A stretch of DNA of 39,727 bases, from NCBI GenBank assembly GCA_945876115.1, contig CAMCNF010000004.1, positions 1-39,727 of the forward strand, given 5' to 3'. The DNA comes from Verrucomicrobia subdivision 6 bacterium. GTDB lineage: Bacteria > Verrucomicrobiota > Verrucomicrobiia > Methylacidiphilales > Verrucolacustridaceae. The notes beneath the pieces are model-generated. The model was not told where the DNA came from and searched no databases. It worked only from the letters and a program-made list of their open reading frames with translations. Positions 9,343 through 19,095 of this stretch are shown in pieces. Position numbers and translations under genes: made by a program. Positions within the stretch are counted from its first letter, which is position 1. The number at the start of each line of letters is the position of its first letter.

Positions 9343-10752
9343 TTAGGATTTCGCGAAAACCAGGCGGGCGTCACTGACTTGGCCCGTAACCGCAGCCGCT
9401 ACCACCATCACCGGGCTCATCAAAAGAGTTCGTCCTGTCGGACTTCCTTGGCGCCCTTTAAAGTTTCGATTGGAGGAAGAGGCGCAGATCTCGTCTCCCA
9501 CCAGTTGGTCGGGATTCATGCCGAGGCACATAGAACAGCCAGCCTCTCGCCAGTCAAAGCCTGCCTCACGAAAGATCTTATCGATACCCATCTCGGCGCA
9601 GATTTTACTCACCCCCTGAGAGCCGGGAACCGCGATGGCACGAATGCCAGGAGCCACCTTTCGACCCTTAAGGAATTTGGAAGCTTCCAGAAAGTCGGAA
9701 ATTCTCGCATTGGTGCACGAGCCAAAAAAAGCCACCTGTATCTTTTGCCCGGCGAGCTTCTCGCCAGCCTTGAACCTCATAAACTCGAGAGCCTCCTTGG
9801 CGGAGGCGCGATCGGCCTCGGGAAGCTGTTCGGGCGAGGGGATGGCTTCATCAATGAAGATGCCTTGGCCGGGGTTGATTCCCCAAGTCACGGTGGGGCG
9901 GATTTCTGATGCTTCAAAGATTTTTACGTCGTCGTAAACAGCGTCAGCGTCGGAGACGACCTTCTTCCATTCGGCAACGGCGACATCCCACTCTTTCCCT
10001 TTGGGGGAGTAAGGGCGACCCTTTAAATATTCGAAGGTTTTCTCGTCTGGGTTTACATAACCTGCACGGGCTCCGCCTTCGATCGACATATTGCAGATGG
10101 TCATTCGTTCTTCGAGGGAGAGGCCTTCGATGGTGGATCCGCAGTACTCGTAGGCGTAGCCTGTGCCGCCGTTGACCCCGAGGGTACGGATGATGTGGAG
10201 AATAATATCTTTGGCGTAGACGCCAGGTCCCAATTTTCCGCGGACTTCAATTTTGCGAACCTTGAGAGGAGAAAGCGCCATAGTTTGGGTGGCGAGGACA
10301 TCCCGAACTTGACTGGTGCCGATACCGAAAGCCACGGCGCCAAAGGCCCCATGGGTGGAGGTATGGGAATCTCCGCAGGCAATAGTGGTGCCAGGTTGGG
10401 TGATGCCTTGTTCAGGACCAACGATATGGACAATTCCCTGTTTGCCCGAGGAAATATCAAAAAAAGTAACATCGAAATCAGAGCAGTTCTTACGTAGTTC
10501 TTTGATCATGGCATCGGCTAAGGAGTCGCGAAAGGGTTCGGTTCGTTGGTCGGTGGGGACAATGTGATCGACGGTGGCGAAGGTGCGGCTAGGGAAAGCG
10601 ACTTTCAGACCGAGATCGCGGAGCATCCCGAAGGCTTGGGGACTCGTGACCTCGTGAATGAGGTGGGTGCCAACGAAAAGCTGGGTAGAGCCGTCGGGTA
10701 GTATTCCTACCGAATGACGATCCCAAACTTTATGGAAAAGAGTCTTGCCCAT
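9343..10752 (-). CDS. leuC: 3-isopropylmalate dehydratase large subunit
   Basis: [34 protein letters not shown] and [13 protein letters not shown] Fe-S/active-site motifs. Start [15 protein letters not shown] at 10752. Confidence 0.94.
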   Translation of the reverse strand: MGKTLFHKVWDRHSVGILPDGSTQLFVGTHLIHEVTSPQAFGMLRDLGLKVAFPSRTFATVDHIVPTDQRTEPFRDSLADAMIKELRKNCSDFDVTFFDISSGKQGIVHIVGPEQGITQPGTTIACGDSHTSTHGAFGAVAFGIGTSQVRDVLATQTMALSPLKVRKIEVRGKLGPGVYAKDIILHIIRTLGVNGGTGYAYEYCGSTIEGLSLEERMTICNMSIEGGARAGYVNPDEKTFEYLKGRPYSPKGKEWDVAVAEWKKVVSDADAVYDDVKIFEASEIRPTVTWGINPGQGIFIDEAIPSPEQLPEADRASAKEALEFMRFKAGEKLAGQKIQVAFFGSCTNARISDFLEASKFLKGRKVAPGIRAIAVPGSQGVSKICAEMGIDKIFREAGFDWREAGCSMCLGMNPDQLVGDEICASSSNRNFKGRQGSPTGRTLLMSPVMVVAAAVTGQVSDARLVFAKS

Positions 10753-10902
10753 GATTGAATTAAAATAATTGATCCGACTCAAAAACGCAAACCAGCTTTC
10801 CAACTGCTTTGCCTGATCGGGAGCGTAATCATACGCGTGTCACAATTGTAACAACTTTAAGTAAGAGAAAAAATCGCGCGATTGGCGTTGAGCAAGGGAG
10901 GG

Positions 10903-11649
10903 TTAAAGCTTTTGCCAAATGGTGGCGTCGGCGAAGGTGTATTGGAATTTGCGGCGAGTTTCGCGAAGCAGAAATGGGAGATTGGTTCGGTCGATGAGTC
11001 GAAAGGAAGGGAGCAGGATCTTTTTTAGGGCGTAGAAGGAGTCGGTGGATGAGCTACCTAACCAGCGTGAAGAAGGGGTGTATTCGGTCGTCCAAGTGTA
11101 GGGAGAGGTGAGGAGAACCTTAGCCCCGGGATTTACAAGGGAGGGAAGCACCTGTGAAAGAAATCTTTTGGGATGGGGTAAACGGTCGATTAAATTGGCG
11201 GCAAGAAGTAGATCGAAGGTTCCCAGTCCCTTGGGGAGGTGAAGAGCATCTCCTGTCATAAAGCGAACACGTTGTCTGATGGCTACTGCTGGAGCATGGA
11301 CGAGGGAGCGGCGGGACTTCTTGCCTTCTTCCAAGAGATCAAAAGGGAGTTGCCCCTTTTTCTGTATTTGTTGAGCCGCCCGAATAAAAGAGTGCGAAAA
11401 GTCGATTCCGACGACCTGAGGAACCTTGCGGGCGAGCTCGAAGCTGCTTCGACCGACTGCACAGCCAAGGTCAAGAGCTCGAAGAGGTTTATCTTTTGTG
11501 TGGGAAAGTAGGAGTTGGGCGCAAGCTGATGGAAAGTTAGCTACGCCGCACGGTGTGGAAACACCAAGGGGTAGCAGGTCGTTCGGCTCCAGATAGTGGA
11601 ATGCGAGGTATTCCGCTAAGACTGCAGGCTTTTCGTAACTCGATTTCAG
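10903..11649 (-). CDS. OvoA C-terminal-like (putative 4-mercaptohistidine N1-methyltransferase family) SAM methyltransferase, apparent CTG start
   Basis: My translation extends the track ORF (which starts at TTG 11334) upstream in one open frame: [CTG]KSSYEKPAVLAEYLAFHYLEPNDLLPLGVSTPCGVANFPSACAQLLLSHTKDKPLRALDLGCAVGRSSFELARKVPQVVGIDFSHSFIRAAQQIQKKGQLPFDLLEEGKKSRRS..., then RVRFMTGDALHLPKGLGTFDLLLAANLIDRL...LLTSPYTWTTEYTPSSRWLG...RETRRKFQYTFADATIWQKL. The family motifs need this N-terminus (SAM motif LDLGCAVGRSSFELA). Confidence 0.82.
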   Translation of the reverse strand: MKSSYEKPAVLAEYLAFHYLEPNDLLPLGVSTPCGVANFPSACAQLLLSHTKDKPLRALDLGCAVGRSSFELARKVPQVVGIDFSHSFIRAAQQIQKKGQLPFDLLEEGKKSRRSLVHAPAVAIRQRVRFMTGDALHLPKGLGTFDLLLAANLIDRLPHPKRFLSQVLPSLVNPGAKVLLTSPYTWTTEYTPSSRWLGSSSTDSFYALKKILLPSFRLIDRTNLPFLLRETRRKFQYTFADATIWQKL

Positions 11650-12803
11650 GCGAGGAGGCTTTGAAGGTAGGGTGCGGGTTGATATTTCTGGATGAGGATG
11701 GTTGTGTTGCCGTCGCGATGCATCCGAGCTTGGTGGAGCACGATCTCAGGGGTTTTGTGGGGCGCGTAAAGAATGTCGTCGTGAGTGGCGTTAATCTTTT
11801 CGGCGAACTTATCAGGGGTAAGGTGGCCTCCAAGGTGATCCGAGCGACCCGTTGCCACATGGATTGTTCCGAGAATCTTTTCGTCTTGAATATCGCGTCC
11901 ACTAAAGGGAAGGAGTTGTGTGCCAAACCCGAGCTCGCCTAGTTCCCCGACGACAGGGTCACGCTTTAGTTTTGCTACGTGCTCGGCAAAAGTCTGAGGA
12001 TTACCTGAGATGAAAGTTCCGCCGACTTGGCGCCCTTTTTCCACATCGAGCATAGCTAGGGTACCGTCGGAAAACTTCATCGGCATCTGACCATGAGCGT
12101 TGGTGGGGACGAAATAAACTTCGCCCGCGGGAAGATTTGCCACATCGGGAGTCTTTCCGCGACAAAGTCCGTGTGATTTCTGAGCCTCCTGTTGGGCGAG
12201 GTCGAGGTGGAGGGTGGCTTTCTTGCCAGCCACTTCAAAATCGATTTCGACCCACTCGGCTCGGGTGAGACCCAAGCGAAGTTTTTCGGTTTGTTTACTT
12301 ACTGAATTATAGTCTACGGCTAAGCCTGTGCTAAGAATAATTTCATTGAGCCCGTGCAAGGTGGCTCCACGGAATCCGTGTTTTTTGGCTGAAGCGGTCA
12401 GGGGTGCAGTGGCGGAGTAGGTCGAGATGCAGAGAATGATATCGTACTTGGTGTAGATATCCTTTTCGAAGGAGAGTTCCTTGCCGTGGATATCGACGGC
12501 CAAGTCATCCATATCAAGATTACTTCCTCCAGTTTTCTTGTAGGCAAAAAGATCCCCGCCTGTCAGGCCGAGAGTGTCCCTTACCCCATTGTTCAAGCCT
12601 TTGTAGAAGATGTCGTGGGCGTATTTTTGCACGGTGAGGGTGGGGTCTTTGAGGAACGCTAGGTCTTTGACGCCTTGAGGATCGTCTAGATCGATGAGGA
12701 CACAGGTTCTTTCCCCAAGGGCTGGCTCAAAAACTGTCTGCAAAAGACGGATGAGATCGAAGGGGGGGAAGGACTCCGGAATCTGTAAATAAGGTTTATT
12801 CAT
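11646..12803 (-). CDS. Leucyl aminopeptidase/aminopeptidase T (M29)-like protein
   Basis: Central and C-terminal pattern (PDVANLPAGEVYFVPTNAHGQMPMKF; ELGFGTQLLPFSGRDIQDEKILGTIHVATGRSDHLGGHL..HDDILYAP) resembles M29 peptidases. Assignment from remembered family features only. Confidence 0.55.
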   Translation of the reverse strand: MNKPYLQIPESFPPFDLIRLLQTVFEPALGERTCVLIDLDDPQGVKDLAFLKDPTLTVQKYAHDIFYKGLNNGVRDTLGLTGGDLFAYKKTGGSNLDMDDLAVDIHGKELSFEKDIYTKYDIILCISTYSATAPLTASAKKHGFRGATLHGLNEIILSTGLAVDYNSVSKQTEKLRLGLTRAEWVEIDFEVAGKKATLHLDLAQQEAQKSHGLCRGKTPDVANLPAGEVYFVPTNAHGQMPMKFSDGTLAMLDVEKGRQVGGTFISGNPQTFAEHVAKLKRDPVVGELGELGFGTQLLPFSGRDIQDEKILGTIHVATGRSDHLGGHLTPDKFAEKINATHDDILYAPHKTPEIVLHQARMHRDGNTTILIQKYQPAPYLQSLLA

Positions 12804-12900
12804 CCAAAGGGTATAGCGTGTTTTTTGGGGTGCGCAAATATTGGACTTGAGGTGTCAACTGGGGCTGGTGCGGTGAACTGGTTTTTGGCAGGATGGGGTT

Positions 12901-14247
12901 ATGGCATTAGCCCAGCGAGCGAAAAGCGATTATTTCGATTTCTTACGATTTCCTACTGTCTCGGCCGACCCGTCAAAGGGGCAGGTCATGCGTGATTGTG
13001 CCAGCTGGCTGAAGAAAAAGTTTCGGGAAATGGGTATGGAGGCTGAGATTGTAACAACCCCTGGTGCTCCTGTGGTTTTAGCTCATTGGAGAAAACGCGG
13101 GAAGGTTCGCAGGAAAACGGTCCTAATTTATGGGCACTACGATGTTCAGCCCGCGGAGATGGGGGACGGATGGACCGCGGATCCGTTTGAGCCACGAGTG
13201 GTGAACGGGATGGTGGTGGCGAGGGGTTCGACCGATAACAAGGGACAGATCTTTGCTCATATGATGGGAGTGGCGGAGGCGATTAAGAGTGGTGGACCTG
13301 AAACTGATGTGGTTTTCGTGGTGGAAGGAGAAGAGGAAGTGGGAAGCGATAATTTAGAGGCAGTTTTACGGAAGCGTAAAAAGGATCTGGCCTGTGATGT
13401 TGCGGTGATTTCTGACACGAACATGGCTGGTCCGAACAAGCCCACATTAACCTATGGACTGCGAGGGATTACGGCTTTGCAGGTGGAGTTGACTGGGCCT
13501 TCCCACGATCTTCACTCGGGCGTTTATGGGGGTGCAGTGGTCAACCCGATTACGGTGCTGACCCGCCTGCTGGCCGGATTGCATGACGAGAAGGGTAGAG
13601 TGGCAATTCCAGGGTTTTACAAAAAAGTCAGAAGTGCGGCGCGATGGGAGCGAATGGCAGCGAAAGCCTTGGGGGTGCCAGATACTGAGGTTAGAAGACA
13701 GGCGGGCAGTCCTGCTTTGGGTGGTGAACCAGGATTTTCCGCGATCGAGAGAATTGGAATGAGACCGACGGCGGAGATTAACGGGATCACGGGGGGATAT
13801 CAGGGTCCAGGACCCAAGACGGTTCTACCGAGCAAGGCATGGGCGAAATTAACTTTTCGGCTGGTACCCCATCAAAATCCAAAGGAGATTGCGGATTTGG
13901 TGGAAAAAGATTTAAGGAAGCGTTGCCCCAAGACGGTGAAGATTAAAGTCACGCGGCAGCATGGTGGGTTCCCTTATTTCTGCGACCCCAAAAAGGGTTA
14001 TGGCCCAGCGGCAGTTCGGGCACTCGGGGAGGCTTGGGGTGGAAAAAAAGTACACTTCTTGCTCGAAGGCGGAACGATACCCATCGTTAGCGTGATTCGA
14101 AATGTGTTGGGTGTGGAGACCTTGCTGGTGGGGTTAAGCCAGCCCGACTGTCGAGCTCACGGACCTGATGAGACTTTTCCCCTTCGTTATCTCGAGCAAG
14201 GGGCAAAAATGAATCAAGCGCTGTTGCGGCAGATTGCGAAAGCCTGA
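12901..14247 (+). CDS. M20/ArgE/DapE-family dipeptidase
   Basis: VLIYGHYDVQPAEMGDGWTADPFEP, RGSTDNKGQ, EGEEEVGSDNLE and HDLHSGVYGGAVVNPI motifs. Confidence 0.92.
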   Translation: MALAQRAKSDYFDFLRFPTVSADPSKGQVMRDCASWLKKKFREMGMEAEIVTTPGAPVVLAHWRKRGKVRRKTVLIYGHYDVQPAEMGDGWTADPFEPRVVNGMVVARGSTDNKGQIFAHMMGVAEAIKSGGPETDVVFVVEGEEEVGSDNLEAVLRKRKKDLACDVAVISDTNMAGPNKPTLTYGLRGITALQVELTGPSHDLHSGVYGGAVVNPITVLTRLLAGLHDEKGRVAIPGFYKKVRSAARWERMAAKALGVPDTEVRRQAGSPALGGEPGFSAIERIGMRPTAEINGITGGYQGPGPKTVLPSKAWAKLTFRLVPHQNPKEIADLVEKDLRKRCPKTVKIKVTRQHGGFPYFCDPKKGYGPAAVRALGEAWGGKKVHFLLEGGTIPIVSVIRNVLGVETLLVGLSQPDCRAHGPDETFPLRYLEQGAKMNQALLRQIAKA

Positions 14248-14248
14248 T

Positions 14249-15193
14249 TTAAACCCGCACCAGTTGTTTTAGTTTTTGGTATAATTCTGTTAACTGCGGC
14301 ATGGGGACTCCAGCGGCGGCTCCTTGCCGCAGGGCTTCTCCCCAGATCGATTCGAGTTCGACAGGTTTTTTGGCTAGATAATCGAGCAGACTGGATGGTT
14401 GATAGGCCCCCATTTTCTGGGTTCGAGCGATCTCCTGTTTTGGATGCTCGGGATCTTGGGGAAAGCCAAGAGCGGTGGATGCCGCCATCACTTCGTTCAT
14501 TAAGGTGAGTGTTGCGGTATGGAGTTTCGGGTTGGCCAAAATTTGAGCGGTGTCGATTCCCCCTTCAGAAATAGATAAGCCGTTGAAAGGGACATTCCAG
14601 ACCAGTTTGTACCATCGCGCAGAACCAACTGAGGGTGCGACGGAGCAGCGGATACCTGCTTTTTCGAAAAGCTGAGCTACGGATTGAGCACGAAGAGTGT
14701 CGCCTTCAGTGAGATCGGAGAAGCGAATGTTTCCGCCCGACATGTTTGAGGCAACTCCTGGGCTTGGACGGGAGACGCATACGTGACAAACACCGCAAAG
14801 AATCCTGTTCCGACCGACGATAGAGGCAATCAGCTCCTCATTACCGAGACCATTTTGTAAAGTGCAGACCGATGTTTCGGGACCGATCAAAGGTGGAAGT
14901 AGCTTCGCAAGCGAAGCGTTGGCGGTGGTTTTGATTGCGACGATGACTAGATCCACCGGACCGATCTGCTGGGGCTCGGCGTAGACCTTGAGGTGTGGGA
15001 GATGGAAATCTCCCTCCGTGCATCGAATCTGCAGGCCCTTTTGTTGGAGGTGGACAAGATCACGGCGTGCGACGAAGGAAACAGGAACACCGCTATGGGC
15101 AAGTTTGGCCCCGTAGTAGAGGCCCAGGGCCCCTGATCCCACGATGGCAACATGGGGATTCTTTGGCAGGACAAGAGAAGGGCTGGGTGGCAT
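14249..15193 (-). CDS. 2-dehydropantoate 2-reductase (ApbA/PanE family)
   Basis: HVAIVGSGALGLYYGAKLAHSG Rossmann motif, LVIVAIKTT, TLQNGLGNEE and KLVWNVPFNGLS motifs. Confidence 0.88.
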   Translation of the reverse strand: MPPSPSLVLPKNPHVAIVGSGALGLYYGAKLAHSGVPVSFVARRDLVHLQQKGLQIRCTEGDFHLPHLKVYAEPQQIGPVDLVIVAIKTTANASLAKLLPPLIGPETSVCTLQNGLGNEELIASIVGRNRILCGVCHVCVSRPSPGVASNMSGGNIRFSDLTEGDTLRAQSVAQLFEKAGIRCSVAPSVGSARWYKLVWNVPFNGLSISEGGIDTAQILANPKLHTATLTLMNEVMAASTALGFPQDPEHPKQEIARTQKMGAYQPSSLLDYLAKKPVELESIWGEALRQGAAAGVPMPQLTELYQKLKQLVRV

Positions 15194-15253
15194 AGGTAAG
15201 AACTAGCTTACTTTGGTAATTTACCAACGTTCCCTTCAGCGCAGAGTTTTTAA

Positions 15254-16885
15254 ATGTCGGAGATAACAAAAGTAGATGTGCTCGTGGTGGGAGCTGGACC
15301 GACGGGACTACTGCTGGCCTCGGAGTTGGCGCGTCGTGGGGTCGGGGTTCGCTTGATTGAAAAGCGGACTTTTCCTGCAGAGCACTCTCGGGCCCTTGCA
15401 GTGCTTCCTCGGACGATGGAGATGATGGATCAGCTTGGTCTTGCGAATGCTTTTATTAACTCAAGCCATCAGGCAAAAGGCATTTGCTTTTATGGGCGTG
15501 ATCGAAGAGAGGCTTTTCGCTCGTCGTTGAGCGACTTACCGAGCGAATTTCCGTTCTTTTTACTTTTACCTCAAACCGAGACGGAAATGATCTTGCGGGA
15601 CCATGCTCGAAAAGCGGGTGTCGAGATTGAGCGTGGAATGAGTTTTTTAAGGATGGTGCAGAAGGGGCAAAGAGTCTTAGCGACCCTTGAGAGAATGGAT
15701 GGGACTACGGAGGAAATTGATGCTTCCTATGTGGTGGGTTGCGATGGATCGCGTAGTGCTGTTCGGCAAGCTGCTGGTTTGGAGTTTAACGGGGGAGGAT
15801 ATGGCCAGAGCTGGCTGTTGGCGGATGTCGTTTTGGATCCAGCACTAGATCCGAACTGGCTACATGGGTTTACTTCGATCGATGGGCCGATTTTCTTCTT
15901 TCCCTTACCGAACCATATCTGGCGGATTGTGCTAATGCGGAAACGGGGAGAGATTGCAACAACTGAAGTCTCCATGAATGAAATAGTGGAGACCCTAAAT
16001 AAAAATCACCTCGGCCATCTTCGGGCCAGGGATCCTTCTTGGTTAGCTGGATTTGGCATCCAGCACCGAAGGACGGTGCATATACGAATGGGGCGGGTGT
16101 TTCTATGTGGAGATGCGGCTCATGTTCATAGTCCAGCCGGTGGGCAGGGGATGAATATGGGACTGGGTGATGCCTTCAATCTTGGGTGGAAGTTGGCTCA
16201 TGTAATTCATGGAAATTCGCGAGAGGAGATTTTGGATAGCTACGAAGCGGAGCGGATGCCAGTGATTGATGGAGTCATGAGGATGACGGATCAGATAACG
16301 AAGCTGATCACTGCGACGGATGGTCCACGGGTATGGATACGTGAATGGATTTTGCCGATTGTGTCAAAGATGGGTTTTGCGGCGAAGATGGCCATGCGGT
16401 TGAGTCAGCTTTCGCTGGGGTATCCGCATAGTTCCATCGTTCTTCCTGGAAGGGTAACAGCGGGAGCTAAGCCTGGGGAGAGGTTGCCCCCGCTATCGTT
16501 TTTAGACTTGGCGACAAAGCGAGCGAGCAGGACACCTGATCTTTTCGGGAAGGGTAAGATTGTCTTTTTGGTCATGCCAGATTTAGGAATTGGATCGGAA
16601 GGAATGCGCGAGGTTATGGATCGAAGGCCGGATTTAATCGATTGGCAGTGGATGATAAATAAAGGGGCAGGGAAGCCAGCGGAAGCGAGGAGTGGCGAGT
16701 TGGTCTGGGTCGATGAGGATGGGAAAGTTCGTGAGGAGCTTGGGGTGGAGGATCATCCGAGTTTTGCGATGCTGCGCCCGGACGGAATTGTTATGGCTCG
16801 TGGGGAACTATGTGAAACCCAGCTCATGCAGGTTTTTCTATGTCGGGTCTTTGGGGGTTCTGTTACGGGCAGGTTTCCGTCGTGA
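15254..16885 (+). CDS. FAD-dependent aromatic-hydroxylase-type monooxygenase
   Basis: VDVLVVGAGPTGLLLASELARRGVGVRLIEK, VVGCDGSRSAVR and FLCGDAAHVHSPAGGQGMNMGLGDAFNLGWKLA motifs. Confidence 0.9.
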   Translation: MSEITKVDVLVVGAGPTGLLLASELARRGVGVRLIEKRTFPAEHSRALAVLPRTMEMMDQLGLANAFINSSHQAKGICFYGRDRREAFRSSLSDLPSEFPFFLLLPQTETEMILRDHARKAGVEIERGMSFLRMVQKGQRVLATLERMDGTTEEIDASYVVGCDGSRSAVRQAAGLEFNGGGYGQSWLLADVVLDPALDPNWLHGFTSIDGPIFFFPLPNHIWRIVLMRKRGEIATTEVSMNEIVETLNKNHLGHLRARDPSWLAGFGIQHRRTVHIRMGRVFLCGDAAHVHSPAGGQGMNMGLGDAFNLGWKLAHVIHGNSREEILDSYEAERMPVIDGVMRMTDQITKLITATDGPRVWIREWILPIVSKMGFAAKMAMRLSQLSLGYPHSSIVLPGRVTAGAKPGERLPPLSFLDLATKRASRTPDLFGKGKIVFLVMPDLGIGSEGMREVMDRRPDLIDWQWMINKGAGKPAEARSGELVWVDEDGKVREELGVEDHPSFAMLRPDGIVMARGELCETQLMQVFLCRVFGGSVTGRFPS

Positions 16886-17153
16886 TGTTTGTTAGTAATG
16901 AGAGGATTTTACGGCCGAGCTGGGATAAGGTGTGAAACACATTTCGTCCGATTGGTTTTTTTCGGACTAGTCCGGCACGGCAGAGACGGTGGAGGTGTTC
17001 GCATGCGGTTTGATTTGCGATCCCGATGCCATCGCGAACCTCGTAGAGAGTGAGACCAGGCTGTTGGGCGAGGAGTTGGAGGATTTGGATGCGGCGGTGG
17101 TTGGCCACGCCCTTCATAATCCGCTCTCCGATGTTGTACTGTTTTTTGTTCAT
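16863..17153 (-). CDS. ArsR-like winged-helix transcriptional regulator
   Basis: 96 aa wHTH pattern RRIQILQLLAQQPGLTLYEVRDGIGIANQTACEHLHRLCRAGLVRKKPIGRNVFHTLSQLGRKIL. Its 3' end overlaps the monooxygenase 3' end by 23 bp. Confidence 0.68.
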   Translation of the reverse strand: MNKKQYNIGERIMKGVANHRRIQILQLLAQQPGLTLYEVRDGIGIANQTACEHLHRLCRAGLVRKKPIGRNVFHTLSQLGRKILSLLTNITTETCP

Positions 17154-17325
17154 GGGGGATTTAACTGGCCAAATGAGGAGAAGTTGCGGTCATTAGGCGA
17201 TTTATTTTCACTTAGTGGTGGAAATCTTTTGGGCGGTCTGCGTTCAAGTAGGCAGGTTCTTGATACTGGACTAAGCGGAATCGGAAAAGCTTGGCCCAAG
17301 TATGCCCAACTGGGCTTTCAATCCC

Positions 17326-17557
17326 ACATTCCCAAGAATGTAGGAATGAGGATAGGGGAGCGGCGGGGGAGGGGTTAAGGGATTGAGAGCGGGGGTGAGG
17401 GCGTTATAGGATTAAGGGCGGTGAAGTGGAAGTAGAGGATCCTCCCACATTCCCAAGAATGTGAGAATGACGATGGGGGGCGGAGAAGAGGGCAACAGAT
17501 TGAGGGCGGTGAAATGGGAGCGGAGGACCCCTCTATATTCCCAAGGATGTAAGAATG
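17326..17557. repeat. Cluster A of a dispersed palindromic repeat (3 copies)
   Basis: CATTCCCAAGAATGTAGGAATG at 17327-17348, CATTCCCAAGAATGTGAGAATG at 17448-17469, TATTCCCAAGGATGTAAGAATG at 17536-17557. Related purine-rich spacers (ggattgaggGCGGTGAAgTGGgAGcgGAGGAcCCctc) separate them. Confidence 0.85.
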
Positions 17558-17685
17558 TTGAGGAAATAGTAACAGAGGAAGAGAGAAGAGCAGTTTATGA
17601 GCAGATAAATTCCATAAAGACTCGGTTTTTGAGTGAATATGGAATCAAGGCTGGTAACGATTTAGTTTTCCGAATGGGAGATTTT

Positions 17686-18402
17686 TTAAATACCCTGAAG
17701 CAGTTGCTGATCAGCCATTTCCTGCTGAAGTCTTTTCTTGGCTTCACTCGCCTGCTGTTTTCGGAGGGTGGCAATTTCCGTTTCAGCCATTTGGGTGAAG
17801 TCATCCCAGGCCTTGGCGCGTACTTCGATTCCGCTCCAAATCAGTAACTGGCTTTGTAGGGGGACAGCTTGGTTTAAGTTGATACTCGGTGCGGTTTCTC
17901 TGAATTCCGCCAGCGCCGCCTGGTCTTTTCTTTTCCAAAAGGTGCTATTGTTTGGCTTCCCTGATGAAGATGGGTCCCATCCAGAACCCTGTGCATTGAC
18001 CTCAAGAATAAAGCGAACTTGGGCCTCGTTGAGGCCGCGAGAAGTTTGAGATTTCTCTCGCTCAAGAAAATAGAACTCCCGGCAGCTTTTGCCATCGAGA
18101 AATGTTACTTCAATCAGGGCGCCATCTTGATTCCCAGTAATTTGGTAGACTCGTGTGGATGCACGTTCCTGAAGCTTCTTTGGCATGTTGGCGTCTTGGG
18201 GCACGGATCGTTGTGGCTCACCAAACCGCTTCTCGATGGCGATTTCTGATTCGCCTAAGCGGGCGAGGGCTTGATTGGATAAGAAAAGACACAATAAGAT
18301 TAAAAACCCAATCCAATCGCAGACGCGGATTTGGCTCCATACAAATGAAAATCCAAAGCGGTTTGGTACAAGCTCTAAAATGCGTTCCATAAGTCGATTC
18401 AA
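17686..18402 (-). CDS. Hypothetical membrane/exported protein
   Basis: 238 aa ORF, N-terminal hydrophobic segment (DWIGFLILLCLFLSNQALA) then ARLGESEIAIEKRFGEPQ; located between the two repeat clusters. Confidence 0.68.
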   Translation of the reverse strand: MNRLMERILELVPNRFGFSFVWSQIRVCDWIGFLILLCLFLSNQALARLGESEIAIEKRFGEPQRSVPQDANMPKKLQERASTRVYQITGNQDGALIEVTFLDGKSCREFYFLEREKSQTSRGLNEAQVRFILEVNAQGSGWDPSSSGKPNNSTFWKRKDQAALAEFRETAPSINLNQAVPLQSQLLIWSGIEVRAKAWDDFTQMAETEIATLRKQQASEAKKRLQQEMADQQLLQGI

Positions 18403-18547
18403 TCCGAACTCTCGGCGGGGTCAATCGTTAAGGCGTACTATACGGTGAAAGCTCGTCAATCCTGTTTTCGCAAGTCGGAGTGTCGTTTTCAAACTCTGAT
18501 GGCAAGGATCCAAGGGTGGTGATGAGGCCACATGGAAGACGCTCCGG

Positions 18548-18664
18548 CATTCCCAAGAATGTAGGAATGACGATGGCGGAGGGGCACGGAAGGAGTTAAG
18601 GGATTGAGGGTGGTGGTGAAGTGGGATTGCAGGACCCTCCCACATTCCCAAGAATGTAGGAATG
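18548..18664. repeat. Cluster B of the same palindromic repeat (2 copies)
   Basis: Identical CATTCCCAAGAATGTAGGAATG at 18548-18569 and 18643-18664; spacer contains ggagttaagggattgagggtggtggtgaagtgggattgcaggaccctccca, similar to cluster A. Confidence 0.85.
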
Positions 18665-18887
18665 AGGATGGAGAAGCAGCGGGGAAGGGGTGAATGTCTT
18701 CCAATCGTAGAAGTAAGGGTGGTTAAGAGTTGGAGGAGACAGACAAGCTTGTTGCGGTGCTGGTTTAGCCAAGTGGCCTTTAGGGGTTGAGGTGAGTTTC
18801 TGCACTTCCCACGCAAAGTAGAAAAAGTAGCAAAGGAGGAGGTTGAGTTTCGACCTGAGGCGGTGGAAGATGGCGCCTGTCTGGGTC

Positions 18888-18960
<73 letters not shown>

Positions 18961-19095
18961 ATCTTTTCCATTGCTGAAGCAATCGGCAAACTTGCGGCCC
19001 ACCCTCTGGGTGCCCAAGCCATTCACGGGTTATGGACAAGGGACGCGAGAAAATCAAAAAAATCAAAGGTCATGGGAGGCGGAAGGGAGTGAAAT

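Noticed and set aside
11553-11942. 129-aa plus-strand ORF and the overlapping 11537-11926 minus ORF
   Set aside because: They overlap the methyltransferase/peptidase junction in wrong frames; the homology-supported frame is the CTG-start ORF.
17326-18664. CRISPR array
   Set aside because: Repeats are only five, irregularly spaced (88-121 bp), split by a gene, and the spacers are related to each other; no cas genes.
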